From an uncultured Mycoplasmatota bacterium (GTDB taxonomy: Bacteria > Bacillota_I > Bacilli_A > RF39 > UBA660), in NCBI GenBank assembly GCA_946490195.1, contig CAMLWN010000005.1:1-43830 (forward strand): a stretch of DNA of 43,830 bases, read 5' to 3'. This document shows, piece by piece, positions 16,304 through 25,030 of the stretch (within the stretch, counting starts at the first letter, position 1; each line of letters begins with the position of its first letter). Below the pieces are notes generated by a model. The model was not told where the DNA came from. It ran no database searches and worked only from the letters and a program-made list of their open reading frames with translations. Made by a program: the position numbers and the translations under genes.

Positions 16304-17332
16304 TTACTTCACTTCTTTCTTTTTCTTTTTTGTGTTATCCTTTTTTTCTTTATGTTTCACATCAATAACTTTTGGATCTTTTTGTTCTTTTGCTAAGATC
16401 TTTTTTATAACATAATTTTGAACTACTGAGAATCCATTAATTATAATCCAGTAAAATGCAATTGCAGTTGGTAAACTAAATGATGCTATGGAAATACTTA
16501 TAATCATAAACATTACCATAAAATTCATTTGTTTTATCATTTCGTTATTTTGATTATTTTTCATTGTATTTCTAAATGAAAGATATGTTGTTGCAACAAT
16601 TAAGAAAATTAATACAATATAAATGTATTGCCCTTCTGCTAATCCTTTCCATGGTGTCATACCAAGATGCATACCAAATAATTCTCCTTCAAATATTGCT
16701 GGCACTTCATTAATTGCTGCTAAAAATGCAAAGAATAAAGGAATTTGAATTAATGCTACTAAACATCCAGAAACTGGATTAATTTTGTATTTTTGGTAAA
16801 CCATCATCGTTTCTTGACTTTTTGCCATCATTGAATCACTATCGGTTCTTCCAGCATATTTTTTTTCAATTCTCGCTATTTCAGGTTGAGCTTTTTGTAA
16901 ATTTGTTGATTGTCTCATACTTTTAATTGATAATGGCATCAATACCAAACGAATTAAAAGTCCAACAACCATTACGGAAATACCAAAATTGTTAAATAAA
17001 AATCCAACTTGTAAAATAATAAATGCGAGTGGTCTAACTAAAATAGCTTCCCATAGTCCATCATATTTATTTGAAGTTAAAGTAAATTCTTCACAGGTTG
17101 GTAACTCATTAACTGGTGTCTCCATTTGGTCTGCATGACTCTCATAGATTTTATACAGTTCTGAATCTTTTTCTGGTTGACATAAAATATTTTTTTGAAC
17201 ACTTTGACCAGTCACTTCATTTACTAAAATATTCCCATTTTCATCTTTTAAATAATTATCTGATCCACAGCCACTTGTTAGAAAAATCATTCCTAACAAG
17301 ATTAAAGCTAAAATTTTATTTTGTTTTTTCAT
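16304..17332 (-). CDS. yidC: membrane protein insertase YidC (SpoIIIJ/OxaA1 type)
   Basis: Inserts and folds membrane proteins with or without Sec. A lipoprotein signal peptide is visible: a hydrophobic segment then LTSGC, so Cys22 should be lipidated. Further membrane helices include AFIILQVGFLFNNFGISVMV, the segment around GCLVALIQIPLFFAF (the 60KD_IMP signature region), IYIVLIFLIVATTYL and the helix pair near MFMIISISIASF. The Lys-rich C-terminal tail (about 305-342) suits ribosome contact. It overlaps rnpA by 17 nt, and its ATG follows AAGGAG. Confidence 0.95.
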   Translation of the reverse strand: MKKQNKILALILLGMIFLTSGCGSDNYLKDENGNILVNEVTGQSVQKNILCQPEKDSELYKIYESHADQMETPVNELPTCEEFTLTSNKYDGLWEAILVRPLAFIILQVGFLFNNFGISVMVVGLLIRLVLMPLSIKSMRQSTNLQKAQPEIARIEKKYAGRTDSDSMMAKSQETMMVYQKYKINPVSGCLVALIQIPLFFAFLAAINEVPAIFEGELFGMHLGMTPWKGLAEGQYIYIVLIFLIVATTYLSFRNTMKNNQNNEMIKQMNFMVMFMIISISIASFSLPTAIAFYWIIINGFSVVQNYVIKKILAKEQKDPKVIDVKHKEKKDNTKKKKKEVK

Positions 17333-17660
17333 GTTTGCTCCTTTGTTTCATTAAATTTAGAAAGCTTTCTTGCATTTCTTTAAAGCTTAAATCACGAACA
17401 CTTTCTTTCATTATTATAATATAATCTTCATTGTACTTCAAATCTTTTTTCCATTCATCTAAGATAAATCTCATTCTTCTTTTTAGCTTATTTCTAGTCA
17501 CTGCGTTACCAAGTTTTTTTGATACAGCGATTCCATAATGTGGAAAAGTATATTTTCCTTTCCTTATATATATAGAAAAGTTTTTATTTTTTATATATCT
17601 TTCATTTTTAATAATTTTTGAAAATTCTTGATGAGATTTTATCATTTCTATTTTCTTCAA
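17316..17660 (-). CDS. rnpA: ribonuclease P protein component
   Basis: Protein subunit of RNase P, which matures tRNA 5' ends. It has the signature RNKLKRRMR and the aromatic/basic strand NFSIYIRKGKY. The start is TTG at 17658-17660: AAAGGAG lies just upstream, whereas the earlier in-frame ATG at 17681 would place that site inside the coding region. This gives 114 residues (MKKIEMIKSHQEF...), normal for the family. Order rpmH-rnpA-yidC-jag is canonical. Confidence 0.93.
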   Translation of the reverse strand: MKKIEMIKSHQEFSKIIKNERYIKNKNFSIYIRKGKYTFPHYGIAVSKKLGNAVTRNKLKRRMRFILDEWKKDLKYNEDYIIIMKESVRDLSFKEMQESFLNLMKQRSKHEKTK

Positions 17661-17681
17661 AAAAATGCTCCTTTCTTTCAT

Positions 17682-17708
17682 ATAAAAAAAGCCACATAAA
17701 AGATGTGG
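17682..17708 (-). terminator. hairpin between rpmH and rnpA
   Basis: CCACAT (17692-17697) and ATGTGG (17703-17708) pair; on the minus strand a seven-T run follows. It would end or attenuate transcription after rpmH, lowering rnpA-yidC-jag relative to L34. Confidence 0.75.
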
Positions 17709-17711
17709 TTT

Positions 17712-17834
17712 TTACTTACATAATTTTTTACGTCCTTTTTTTCTTCTACTTTTTAAAATGTTTGTTTCTTTACGAGCAAAAAATCCATGTTTCTTGGCTT
17801 TTTTACGTTTATTTGGTTGATAAGTTCCTACCAT
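17712..17834 (-). CDS. rpmH: 50S ribosomal protein L34
   Basis: A 40-residue very basic protein, MVGTYQPNKRKKAKKHGFF and onward, matching L34 (usually 44 residues, TYQPNKRKRAKTHGFRAR). The ATG at 17832-17834 follows GGAGGG. It is slightly shorter than most homologues, with a short Cys-Lys C-terminus. First gene left of oriC with its own strong promoter. Confidence 0.95.
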   Translation of the reverse strand: MVGTYQPNKRKKAKKHGFFARKETNILKSRRKKGRKKLCK

Positions 17835-17866
17835 AGTTCTTCCCTCCTTTTTCCTAAAGCTCCCTT

Positions 17867-17896
17867 ATTATAATATTAAAATCTAGAAAAAGTCAA
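17867..17896 (-). promoter_or_regulatory. rpmH promoter
   Basis: Minus strand: TTGACT (17891-17896), 18-bp spacer, TATAAT (17867-17872). Confidence 0.8.
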
Positions 17897-18215
17897 CAAT
17901 TAGTGTATTATATAGGAAATTGTGAATAATTGTCCACATATGTTGTAAGCAATTTTTTCTTTATTTTCGTCACTTTTTCTTCAGTTATAAACATATTCAC
18001 AGTATGTGGATAATTTATTTTCACATTATCCACTAATTCACATTAAAAATTTTTTTGAAATGTTGATAATGTGGATAAGTGTATTTTTTTCTTTTATTAT
18101 CTCGGTTTCTTTTGTTGATAAGTTGTGAATAGTGTGTTAGTATACATTTTAGTCTTTTAAATTGAAAGAAAAAAGTGTAGAATATTGTTGACAAATGTTA
18201 AAGCGGGGTGGTTTC
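17897..18215. other. replication origin, part 1 (upstream of dnaA)
   Basis: Gene-free A+T-rich segment with clustered DnaA boxes. Perfect TTATCCACA boxes in reverse orientation lie at 18005-18013 and 18070-18078. One-mismatch boxes lie at 17921-17929, 17930-17938, 18026-18034, 18061-18069 and 18113-18121. The tandem pair 18061-18078 is directly adjacent. Position between rpmH and dnaA, and gene polarity switching here, support oriC. Confidence 0.9.
18115..18143 (+). promoter_or_regulatory. candidate dnaA promoter
   Basis: TTGATA (18115-18120), 17-bp spacer, TAGTAT (18138-18143). The -35 lies inside a one-mismatch DnaA box (18113-18121), which would allow DnaA autorepression. Other nearby hexamers are possible. 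Confidence 0.45.
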
Positions 18216-19604
18216 ATGGGCGAGAAAGATCTTTGGCAATCTGTATTAGACGAGATATATCCAGAAGTTAATACCGCTTCTTTTCATGCTTGGTTTAATG
18301 ATTTGAAGTTGATTAAAATACAAAATAATAAGGTTTTTATTCAAGTGCCTATGGAAATACACAAACGTATTTTAACTCAAAATTATTATACTTTATTAGA
18401 TGATGCTTTTTATAAAATAACAAATCATAATTATGAATTTGAATTTTTATTAAAAGAAGAAGTTGAAACTGAAGAGGAAAAAGAAACAGTCAATGTGGAT
18501 AATGTGGATAACTTAGTAAATGTTGTTAATACACCGACTGTTACAGTTGAAAGAGAATGGGAATCAAACTTAATTCCTGATTTAAATTTTGATAATTATA
18601 TAGTAGGGGACTCCAATAGACTGGCTAAAACAGCTGGAATGATCGTTGCTGAACAACCTGGCAAAGTTCATAATCCCTTATTTATTTATGGTAAAAGTGG
18701 GTTAGGGAAGACTCATTTAATGCATGCAATAGGGAATTATATAGCTACTCACTCTAATAAAAAGGTTTTATACACAACTAGTGAAATGTTTAAGGATGAT
18801 TATATTAATATTATTAGTAATGAAAATAAAGGAAATAATATTCAGGTTGCTTCAGATTTTAAGAAAAAATATCGTGAAGTTGATGTGTTAATAATTGATG
18901 ATATTCAATATTTAGTTGGAGCAGAGAAGACTCAACAGGAATTTTTCCATACTTTTAATGCATTACATCAAGCAAATAAACAAATAATTATTAGTTCTGA
19001 TCGTAGTCCTGATGACTTAAAATTATTAGAAGAGAGATTACGTAGTCGTTTTATGTGGGGACTACCTGTGGATATTTATCCACCGGATTTTGAACTTCGC
19101 TGTAAAATTATTCGTTCAAAATTAAAAAATACTTCCATTGTTAATAAGATTGATGAAAATGTTATTGAATACATTGCTAATAACTGTCAAAATGATGTTA
19201 GATTCCTTGAAGGGGCGGTAAATAGACTACTTGCATATACTGCAATGATTGTACCAGAAGTTGTTGATTTAAACTTTGCTATTGAAGCTTTAGCGGACTT
19301 TGTGAATCATAATATTTATACACGTAGTAGTATTGAAGGAATTCAAAAAGCTGTCGCAGATTATTATAAAATTACTGTCGATGATTTAAAGGGAAAGAAA
19401 AGAAGTGCAAATATTGCTTATCCTAGGCAAATAGCTATGTATTTATCAAGAACACTTACTGAGGAAAACTTAAATCGTATCGGTTTAGAATTTGGTGGAA
19501 GAGATCATTCGACAGTTATCCACGCTTGTGATAAAATAACAAGTGATTTAAAGAAAAATCCTGCATTAGAACAGCAACTGAAGGAGATTCAAAATAAAAT
19601 GTAA
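18216..19604 (+). CDS. dnaA: chromosomal replication initiator DnaA
   Basis: AAA+ initiator that binds DnaA boxes and melts oriC. Domain I is about 1-78 and linker domain II about 79-118. The AAA+ core has Walker A GKSGLGKT (159-166) and Walker B VLIIDDIQ. Domain IV (about 350-462) has the DNA-binding signature GGRDHSTVIHACDKI. Of the possible starts I take ATG 18216, after GGGGTGG at 18204-18210; ATG 18195 would enclose that site. 462 residues, normal. Linker residues 93-99 (NVDNVDN) are encoded by two tandem perfect DnaA boxes. Confidence 0.97.
   Translation: MGEKDLWQSVLDEIYPEVNTASFHAWFNDLKLIKIQNNKVFIQVPMEIHKRILTQNYYTLLDDAFYKITNHNYEFEFLLKEEVETEEEKETVNVDNVDNLVNVVNTPTVTVEREWESNLIPDLNFDNYIVGDSNRLAKTAGMIVAEQPGKVHNPLFIYGKSGLGKTHLMHAIGNYIATHSNKKVLYTTSEMFKDDYINIISNENKGNNIQVASDFKKKYREVDVLIIDDIQYLVGAEKTQQEFFHTFNALHQANKQIIISSDRSPDDLKLLEERLRSRFMWGLPVDIYPPDFELRCKIIRSKLKNTSIVNKIDENVIEYIANNCQNDVRFLEGAVNRLLAYTAMIVPEVVDLNFAIEALADFVNHNIYTRSSIEGIQKAVADYYKITVDDLKGKKRSANIAYPRQIAMYLSRTLTEENLNRIGLEFGGRDHSTVIHACDKITSDLKKNPALEQQLKEIQNKM
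18494..18511. repeat. two tandem perfect DnaA boxes inside dnaA
   Basis: TGTGGATAA repeated twice head to tail without spacer, encoding the weakly conserved linker of DnaA. Confidence 0.85.
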
Positions 19605-19752
19605 TGTGGATAATTTTTATTGATGTGAATAATTATGCACATGAAAATTCGACAAAATCTTTAAGTTTTAAAGGAATTTTAAGAGTTATGCACATTATCC
19701 ACACCATTAATAATATGAATATATAAATATAAAATAAGAAAGAGGGAAGAAA
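19605..19752. other. replication origin, part 2 (dnaA-dnaN, probable unwinding region)
   Basis: A perfect box at 19605-19613 immediately follows the dnaA stop. One-mismatch boxes lie at 19624-19632, 19633-19641 and 19686-19694 (TTATGCACA). A perfect TTATCCACA at 19695-19703 abuts the last, and an almost pure A/T stretch follows (19706-19740: ATTAATAATATGAATATATA and on). Two adjacent boxes then an A/T tract resembles the B. subtilis basal unwinding system. Confidence 0.8.
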
Positions 19753-20871
19753 ATGAAATTTGCAATTGAGAAAAACATATTATTAGAAAATTTAAATAAT
19801 GTTGTTAGAGGAATATCAACAAAGAATGTTATTCCTGTATTAAATGGTATTAAATTTGAATTAAAAGAGGATGGTTTAACTTTAACAGCTAGTGATAGTG
19901 AATTAACTATAGAATCTTTTATTGAAAGTAAGTTAATACGTAATATAGAAAGTACAGGTACTATTATTATTAGTAGTAAATATATTTTAGATATTATTCG
20001 TAAAATGCCTAGTGATGTTATTAACTTTGAAATGATGGATAGTTTAAAAATTAAAATTTATTCAGATTTTAATCAATATAATTTAAATTGTTTAGATCCA
20101 ACAGAATATCCAGCTATTAAGTTGATAACTCATAAAGATCCTATTGTAATTAAAGCAGATGTTTTAAAAGAATTAATAAATCAAACTTCTTTTGCTATAT
20201 CTACTCAAGAATTACGTCCTATATTAACTGGTTTAAATATGAAAATTAATGGGGATTTATTCGAAGTTATTGCTACAGATTCTTATCGTTTGGCTAAGAA
20301 AAATATTAAATTAGATACTCCTGTAGATACTGATGTAAACATTGTTATTCCAGGAAAAAATATTACCGAGTTAGAGCATATTTTAGTTGATGATGAAGAA
20401 GTTTATATGAATGTATTTAATAATCGAGTATTATTTCAATATAAAAATATTAAATTTCAAACAAATATTTTATCAGGAAGTTATCCAAATACCTCTAATT
20501 TAATTCCAACAGAATTTGAAATTATTGTACAAACAAAGAAAAGTGAATTTATGGGAGCTGTAGATCGTGCTGCTTTATTGACTCAAGGTAAAGATAAGAA
20601 TATTATAAAAATGAAGATTGAAAATAAAGAAATGATTATTAATTCATATGCTTCTGAAATAGGTAAAACAGAGGAGAGAGTAGCTATAGATACGGATGAA
20701 AAGTCAACAATTGATATTTCTTTCAGTGCTCGTTATATGATGGATGCTTTAAAAACTATTAAAGATGAAGATATTTTAATTCTTTTAAATAATGATGTTA
20801 AACCTATAGTACTTAAATCTTTAACAGATGAAAGTTTAATTCAATTAATTTTACCTATAAAAACATACTAA
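19753..20871 (+). CDS. dnaN: DNA polymerase III sliding clamp (beta)
   Basis: Ring-shaped processivity clamp. 372 residues divide into three similar domains (about 1-120, 128-245, 247-372). Typical segments are NVIPVLNGIKFEL near the start, IATDSYRLAKK in domain 2 and the C-terminal LILPIKTY, equivalent to the clamp C-terminus that helps form the peptide-binding pocket. ATG follows AGAGGGAAG. Order dnaA-dnaN is canonical. Confidence 0.97.
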   Translation: MKFAIEKNILLENLNNVVRGISTKNVIPVLNGIKFELKEDGLTLTASDSELTIESFIESKLIRNIESTGTIIISSKYILDIIRKMPSDVINFEMMDSLKIKIYSDFNQYNLNCLDPTEYPAIKLITHKDPIVIKADVLKELINQTSFAISTQELRPILTGLNMKINGDLFEVIATDSYRLAKKNIKLDTPVDTDVNIVIPGKNITELEHILVDDEEVYMNVFNNRVLFQYKNIKFQTNILSGSYPNTSNLIPTEFEIIVQTKKSEFMGAVDRAALLTQGKDKNIIKMKIENKEMIINSYASEIGKTEERVAIDTDEKSTIDISFSARYMMDALKTIKDEDILILLNNDVKPIVLKSLTDESLIQLILPIKTY

Positions 20872-20872
20872 G

Positions 20873-20894
20873 ACTGTCAATTGGCAGTTTTTTT
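20873..20894 (+). terminator. dnaN terminator
   Basis: ACTGTC and GGCAGT pair (one G-T) around an AATT tetraloop, followed by seven T, two bases after the dnaN stop. Confidence 0.85.
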
Positions 20895-20895
20895 G

Positions 20896-20924
20896 TTGGA
20901 AATGACTTTTCTTTTATTTATAAT
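20896..20924 (+). promoter_or_regulatory. promoter of the 20945 membrane-protein gene
   Basis: TTGGAA (20896-20901), 17-bp spacer, TATAAT (20919-20924), placed just after the dnaN terminator. Confidence 0.7.
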
Positions 20925-20944
20925 AAGGTTAAGAGTGAAATTAT

Positions 20945-21379
20945 ATGAAGAAGCTTGAATGTGGAAAAAATGTTGATAAAACTGTGAAAAGTTTTGGGAA
21001 TATAGTACTTACGTATTCTTTCATTTTCTTTTCATTTTCCTTTATTGCATATTATTTACTTTTGTATCTTTTTCTTTTGTCCGTTATAATTTTTGAACCA
21101 TTTTTATCTTTAGCAATAATTATTTTTGTTCCTTTTTTCTTTATATGTTTCTATTTTTTAAGCTGGTTTTCATTAACTTGTACTTTTTATGACTGTTGTT
21201 TAGCAAGAAATTCTAAAAAGGCTTTTGAATATTTTTTAATTTTTGTCGTTCCTTTTTTAAGTTGTATTCTTCAATATTTTTTCTATCAACAAAATTTTAC
21301 CGTTTTATTTTGGGTTGTTTCTTATTTAAGTATTTCTTTTGCATCTTGGTTAAATCGTAAGAGAATTAAAATTCTTTAA
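20945..21379 (+). CDS. small multi-pass membrane protein, unknown
   Basis: 144 residues, very rich in Phe, Leu, Ile and Tyr, with four or five predicted membrane helices: about 17-40, 43-62, 62-78, 96-117 and 120-136. A short polar N-terminus with one Cys precedes the first helix, and the end is basic (WLNRKRIKIL). No motif or family is recognised. It has its own promoter and weak ribosome binding (AAGAGTG), and sits with the comK-like gene in the interval usually occupied by yaaA. A transporter-like or accessory role cannot be argued from sequence. Confidence 0.75.
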   Translation: MKKLECGKNVDKTVKSFGNIVLTYSFIFFSFSFIAYYLLLYLFLLSVIIFEPFLSLAIIIFVPFFFICFYFLSWFSLTCTFYDCCLARNSKKAFEYFLIFVVPFLSCILQYFFYQQNFTVLFWVVSYLSISFASWLNRKRIKIL

Positions 21380-21459
21380 TTTCTTCTTTTTTTTCGACAT
21401 TTTTTTCCTCTTTTATATGGTAGGGTAAGAACAATTTTCATATGAATGGGGGAAAAATT

Positions 21460-21921
21460 ATGCAAACACAATATGAAATTAATGATGAAACCATAGCAAT
21501 TTTAACTATTGATAAAAATTATTCAGAAGTTTATGAGATGAATGACCATTATATTGTTGAACAGGCTTCAAATAAAATTATGAAAGATAGTTGTCGTTAT
21601 TTTGGGAGTTCCTTAGAGGGGAGAAGAAAAGGTACGGAATATATGATTGGAGTTAACTATAAAGCTCCAATTATTGTGGAAGAATCTAAAGAAATTATTT
21701 TTTTTCCAACTTCTAGTACTCGAGAAAATAGTAATTGGATTCGTTTAAAATATATTAAATCTTATTACCGTGATGGTGATGTCATCTTTATTGTTTTTGA
21801 AAATGGTACAAAAATTGCTATAAAAACGTCTTATGGAATTATCGATAATCAAGTTTTACGTGCTACACGGTTAGAAAGTGCTTTAAGAGGGCGAAAAACA
21901 TCAAAAAAAACTGTTATGTAG
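21460..21921 (+). CDS. comK: ComK-family competence transcription factor
   Basis: 153 residues from ATG 21460, which follows GGGGG at 21448-21452; an upstream ATG (21442) would place that site inside the gene. The block SCRYFGSSLEGRRKGTEYM, then KAPIIVEES, then IFFPTSSTRENSNWIRLKY, corresponds to the ComK core (SCRFFGSS.AGRKAGT, HKPPI, LFPTLSSTRPQCGWI), and the terminal NQVLRATRLESALR also fits. B. subtilis ComK is 192 residues; the C-terminal extension is absent. ComK activates late competence genes by binding AT-boxes. Its place between dnaN and recF is unusual. Function as a competence master regulator is inferred from family only. Confidence 0.85.
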   Translation: MQTQYEINDETIAILTIDKNYSEVYEMNDHYIVEQASNKIMKDSCRYFGSSLEGRRKGTEYMIGVNYKAPIIVEESKEIIFFPTSSTRENSNWIRLKYIKSYYRDGDVIFIVFENGTKIAIKTSYGIIDNQVLRATRLESALRGRKTSKKTVM

Positions 21922-21931
21922 GCTTCTTTTA

Positions 21932-21940
21932 TGATATAAT
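21932..21940 (+). promoter_or_regulatory. extended -10 element before recF
   Basis: TGATATAAT without a convincing -35. It lies just before a terminator hairpin, so any transcript into recF would have to read through it. Confidence 0.4.
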
Positions 21941-21942
21941 GT

Positions 21943-21979
21943 ATATAGGTATAGGAGTATTAGTATACCTATATTTTTT
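21943..21979 (+). terminator. comK terminator / recF leader hairpin
   Basis: ATATAGGTATA (21943-21953) and TATACCTATAT (21964-21974) pair perfectly around a 10-nt loop, then a T run to 21979. Confidence 0.75.
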
Positions 21980-22007
21980 CTATAAATAAAAATTAAGGGG
22001 CAAAAAT

Positions 22008-23117
22008 ATGAGGATTGATGTTTTAAAGTTATATAATTTTAGAAATTATAATCGGTTAACTATATCTTTTCATCCAAATCTTAATCTTATTTATGGAAAG
22101 AATGGTTCTGGAAAAACAAATTTAGTTGAAGCTATTTATGTTTTAGCTTTAACAAGAAGTTTTCGCTTAGTAGGGGATAAAACGCTTATTTTAGATACAA
22201 CTTCGATGTGTAAGATTGAGGGAACTGTTTTTAATACATATAGTACAAATTATCAAATTTTGCTGAGTAAAGAAGGAAAAAAAGTTCAAATCAATCATGA
22301 TAAAGTTGCTAAAATATCAGATTATGTTTCTAAAATTCCTATTGTTTTGTTTCATCCAGACGATTTAAGATTTATTAAAGATACTCCAAGTACCCGAAGA
22401 AAGACAATAAATATTTCTATTTCTTTATTGGATTTGCCTTATTTACGTTATTTAAATCTTTATAATAAGTTATTGAAACAAAGAAATGCTTATTTAAAGC
22501 AAATGAGTGTTAATGGAAATTCTTCTTCTGATTATCTTACTATTTTGACAGATAAACTTATTCAGTATGGATGTTATATTCATAAGAAAAGACAAGAATT
22601 TTTAGTAAAAATTAATTCTTATATTTCTTCTTTTTATGAGAAAATTACAGGAATTAAAGGTTTAACATTAAAATATGTTTCTTCTTATAATGATTTAAAT
22701 AGCGATGAAATAAGGAATTTATATGAAAAGTCATTATCTAAGGATTTAACTTTTGGAAAAACTGCTATTGGAGTTCATATGGATGATATAAAGTTTTATT
22801 TGAATGATAAAGATTTAAAAGAATACGGAAGTGAAGGTCAGCAAAAAAATGCGATTATTGCTTATAAATTCAGTGAAATAGAGGTATTTAAAGAATGTAA
22901 AGGATATTATCCAATATTAATATTAGATGATTTGTTTAGTGAATTAGATGAGGAAAAAGTACAAAATATTTTAAGTTTATTAAAAACTGAAATTCAAACT
23001 TTTATTACGACAACGGATGTGGATAAGCTTTCTTTTTTACCTTATCTTTCTTATAAACAAATTCATATTCAGAATGGAAAAGTAGTGGAGGAGAGTGAAC
23101 ATGAAAGAAGAAAATAA
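22008..23117 (+). CDS. recF: DNA repair and recombination protein RecF
   Basis: SMC-like ATPase that loads RecA at single-strand gaps with RecO and RecR. Walker A GKNGSGKT at 30-37; ABC signature region [13 protein letters not shown]; Walker [13 protein letters not shown]. 369 residues, normal. ATG follows AAGGGG. It overlaps gyrB by 17 nt. A perfect DnaA box lies at 23018-23026. Confidence 0.97.
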   Translation: MRIDVLKLYNFRNYNRLTISFHPNLNLIYGKNGSGKTNLVEAIYVLALTRSFRLVGDKTLILDTTSMCKIEGTVFNTYSTNYQILLSKEGKKVQINHDKVAKISDYVSKIPIVLFHPDDLRFIKDTPSTRRKTINISISLLDLPYLRYLNLYNKLLKQRNAYLKQMSVNGNSSSDYLTILTDKLIQYGCYIHKKRQEFLVKINSYISSFYEKITGIKGLTLKYVSSYNDLNSDEIRNLYEKSLSKDLTFGKTAIGVHMDDIKFYLNDKDLKEYGSEGQQKNAIIAYKFSEIEVFKECKGYYPILILDDLFSELDEEKVQNILSLLKTEIQTFITTTDVDKLSFLPYLSYKQIHIQNGKVVEESEHERRK

Positions 23118-25020
23118 AGGAAATTATGGCGATAGTGATATTCAAGTCTTAGAAGGATTGGAAGCTGTACGTAAACGTCCAGGAATGTATATTGGTAATA
23201 CGAATGAAGCTGGTTTACATCATTTAGTCTGGGAAATTGTGGATAACGCGGTTGATGAAGCTTTAGCTGGTTATTGCGATGATATTGAAGTTGAAATAGA
23301 AAAAGGAAATGTTATTACTGTAAAAGATGATGGTCGTGGTATGCCAACTGGTATGAATGAAAAAACGGGTTTATCTACTATCGAAACAATTTTTACAGTA
23401 TTGCATGCTGGTGGTAAGTTTGGTGGAGGCGGCTATAAAGTTTCTGGAGGACTTCACGGTGTTGGAGCTAGCGTAGTTAATGCTTTATCTGACTGGTTAG
23501 AAGTTCGTGTTTATCGTGATGGTAAAGTCTATTATCAAAGATTTGAAAATGGAGGACATCCAGTTGAACCTTTGAAAGTAATTGATGAATGTAGTGTAGA
23601 TCGTACTGGAACTACGGTTACTTTTCATGCTGATCCAACTATGTTTGAAACTACTGTTTATAATTGGGATACATTATATAAAAGACTACAAGAAATGGCT
23701 TTTTTAAATAAAGGTATAAGAATTACTTTAATTGATCATCGTGAAGATGAAAGAAAAGAGATTTTCCATTATAATGGTGGAATTATTGAATATGTACAAA
23801 TGCTTAATAAACATAAACAACCTTTATTTGATGATGTTGTTTATGTAGAGGGCAGAGAAGACGATATATTGATTGAAGTAGCCATGCAATATAATGATAG
23901 TTATAATGCAGCAATTTATTCTTTTACTAATAATATTCATACAACTGAGGGTGGTACTCACGAAGACGGTGCCAAGCAAGCTTTAACGAGAGTTATTAAC
24001 AACTACGCTAAGCAAAATAAGCTTTTAAAAGATAATGATGATAGTTTAACAGGCGAGGATGTTCGTGAAGGAATTGTCATGATTGTTTCTTGTAAGCATC
24101 CAAATCCTCAATTTGAAGGACAAACTAAAACAAAATTGGGAAATAGTGAAGTTAAGAAGATTGCTAGCGATGTATTTTGTAATGGTTTAGAACGTTTTTT
24201 AATGGAAAATCCTGATGCAGCAAGAGCAATTGTCGAGAAATGTATGACTGCTTCTAGAGCTAGACTTGCAGCTAAAAAGGCAAGAGAGTTAACCAGAAGA
24301 AAAGGCGATTTAGATATTACAAACTTTTATGGTAAATTGTCTGATTGTAAGAGTAAAGATCCTTCTGAATGTGAAATTTTCTTAGTCGAGGGTGATAGTG
24401 CAGGTGGTTCTGCTAAAAAGGGTAGAAATAGTATGACTCAAGCCATTCTTCCTTTGCGAGGAAAAATCTTAAATGTTGAAAAAGCACGTTTAGATAGAGC
24501 TTTATCTAATGAAGAAATTCGAACTATTATTACGGCTTTTGGTACAGGAATTGGCGATGAGTTTGATTTATCTAAGTTAAGATATAATAAAATTATTATT
24601 ATGACAGATGCCGATGTTGATGGATCACATATTCGTGTTTTGTTATTAACCTTATTTTACCGCTTTTTTAAGCCTATTGTTGAAGCAGGACATGTATATG
24701 CTGCACAACCTCCATTATTTAGTATTAAACATGGTAAAACCATTAAATATGTTTTAACAGAAGAAGAAAAGAATGAATATATTTCAAGTTTACCATCTTC
24801 TACTAAATATGAAATTGGTAGAATGAAGGGGTTAGGTGAAATGAACGCTGATGAGTTATTTGAAACAACTATGGATATAGAAAAACGGACTTTAAGACAA
24901 ATAACTGTTGATGATACAATTGCTGCAGATGAAATTTTTTCAACACTTATGGGGGAAGAGGTTGAACCTAGACGTAAGTTTATTGAAGAAAATGCTCAAT
25001 ATGCGGATTTGGATATTTAG
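23101..25020 (+). CDS. gyrB: DNA gyrase subunit B
   Basis: ATPase subunit of gyrase. GHKL ATPase N-terminus with [15 protein letters not shown] and [21 protein letters not shown] segment has EGDSAGGSA and DADVDGSHI; the C-terminus has [16 protein letters not shown]. 639 residues from ATG 23101, preceded by GGAGGA at a good distance; a GTG at 23095 is too close. recF-gyrB-gyrA order is canonical. A perfect DnaA box lies at 23238-23246. Confidence 0.97.
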   Translation: MKEENKGNYGDSDIQVLEGLEAVRKRPGMYIGNTNEAGLHHLVWEIVDNAVDEALAGYCDDIEVEIEKGNVITVKDDGRGMPTGMNEKTGLSTIETIFTVLHAGGKFGGGGYKVSGGLHGVGASVVNALSDWLEVRVYRDGKVYYQRFENGGHPVEPLKVIDECSVDRTGTTVTFHADPTMFETTVYNWDTLYKRLQEMAFLNKGIRITLIDHREDERKEIFHYNGGIIEYVQMLNKHKQPLFDDVVYVEGREDDILIEVAMQYNDSYNAAIYSFTNNIHTTEGGTHEDGAKQALTRVINNYAKQNKLLKDNDDSLTGEDVREGIVMIVSCKHPNPQFEGQTKTKLGNSEVKKIASDVFCNGLERFLMENPDAARAIVEKCMTASRARLAAKKARELTRRKGDLDITNFYGKLSDCKSKDPSECEIFLVEGDSAGGSAKKGRNSMTQAILPLRGKILNVEKARLDRALSNEEIRTIITAFGTGIGDEFDLSKLRYNKIIIMTDADVDGSHIRVLLLTLFYRFFKPIVEAGHVYAAQPPLFSIKHGKTIKYVLTEEEKNEYISSLPSSTKYEIGRMKGLGEMNADELFETTMDIEKRTLRQITVDDTIAADEIFSTLMGEEVEPRRKFIEENAQYADLDI

Positions 25021-25030
25021 GAGGTAAACT

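Noticed and set aside
17681-17681. Upstream ATG as rnpA start
   Set aside because: The ribosome site AAAGGAG would lie within the coding sequence; the TTG at 17658-17660 has proper spacing and gives the normal N-terminus.
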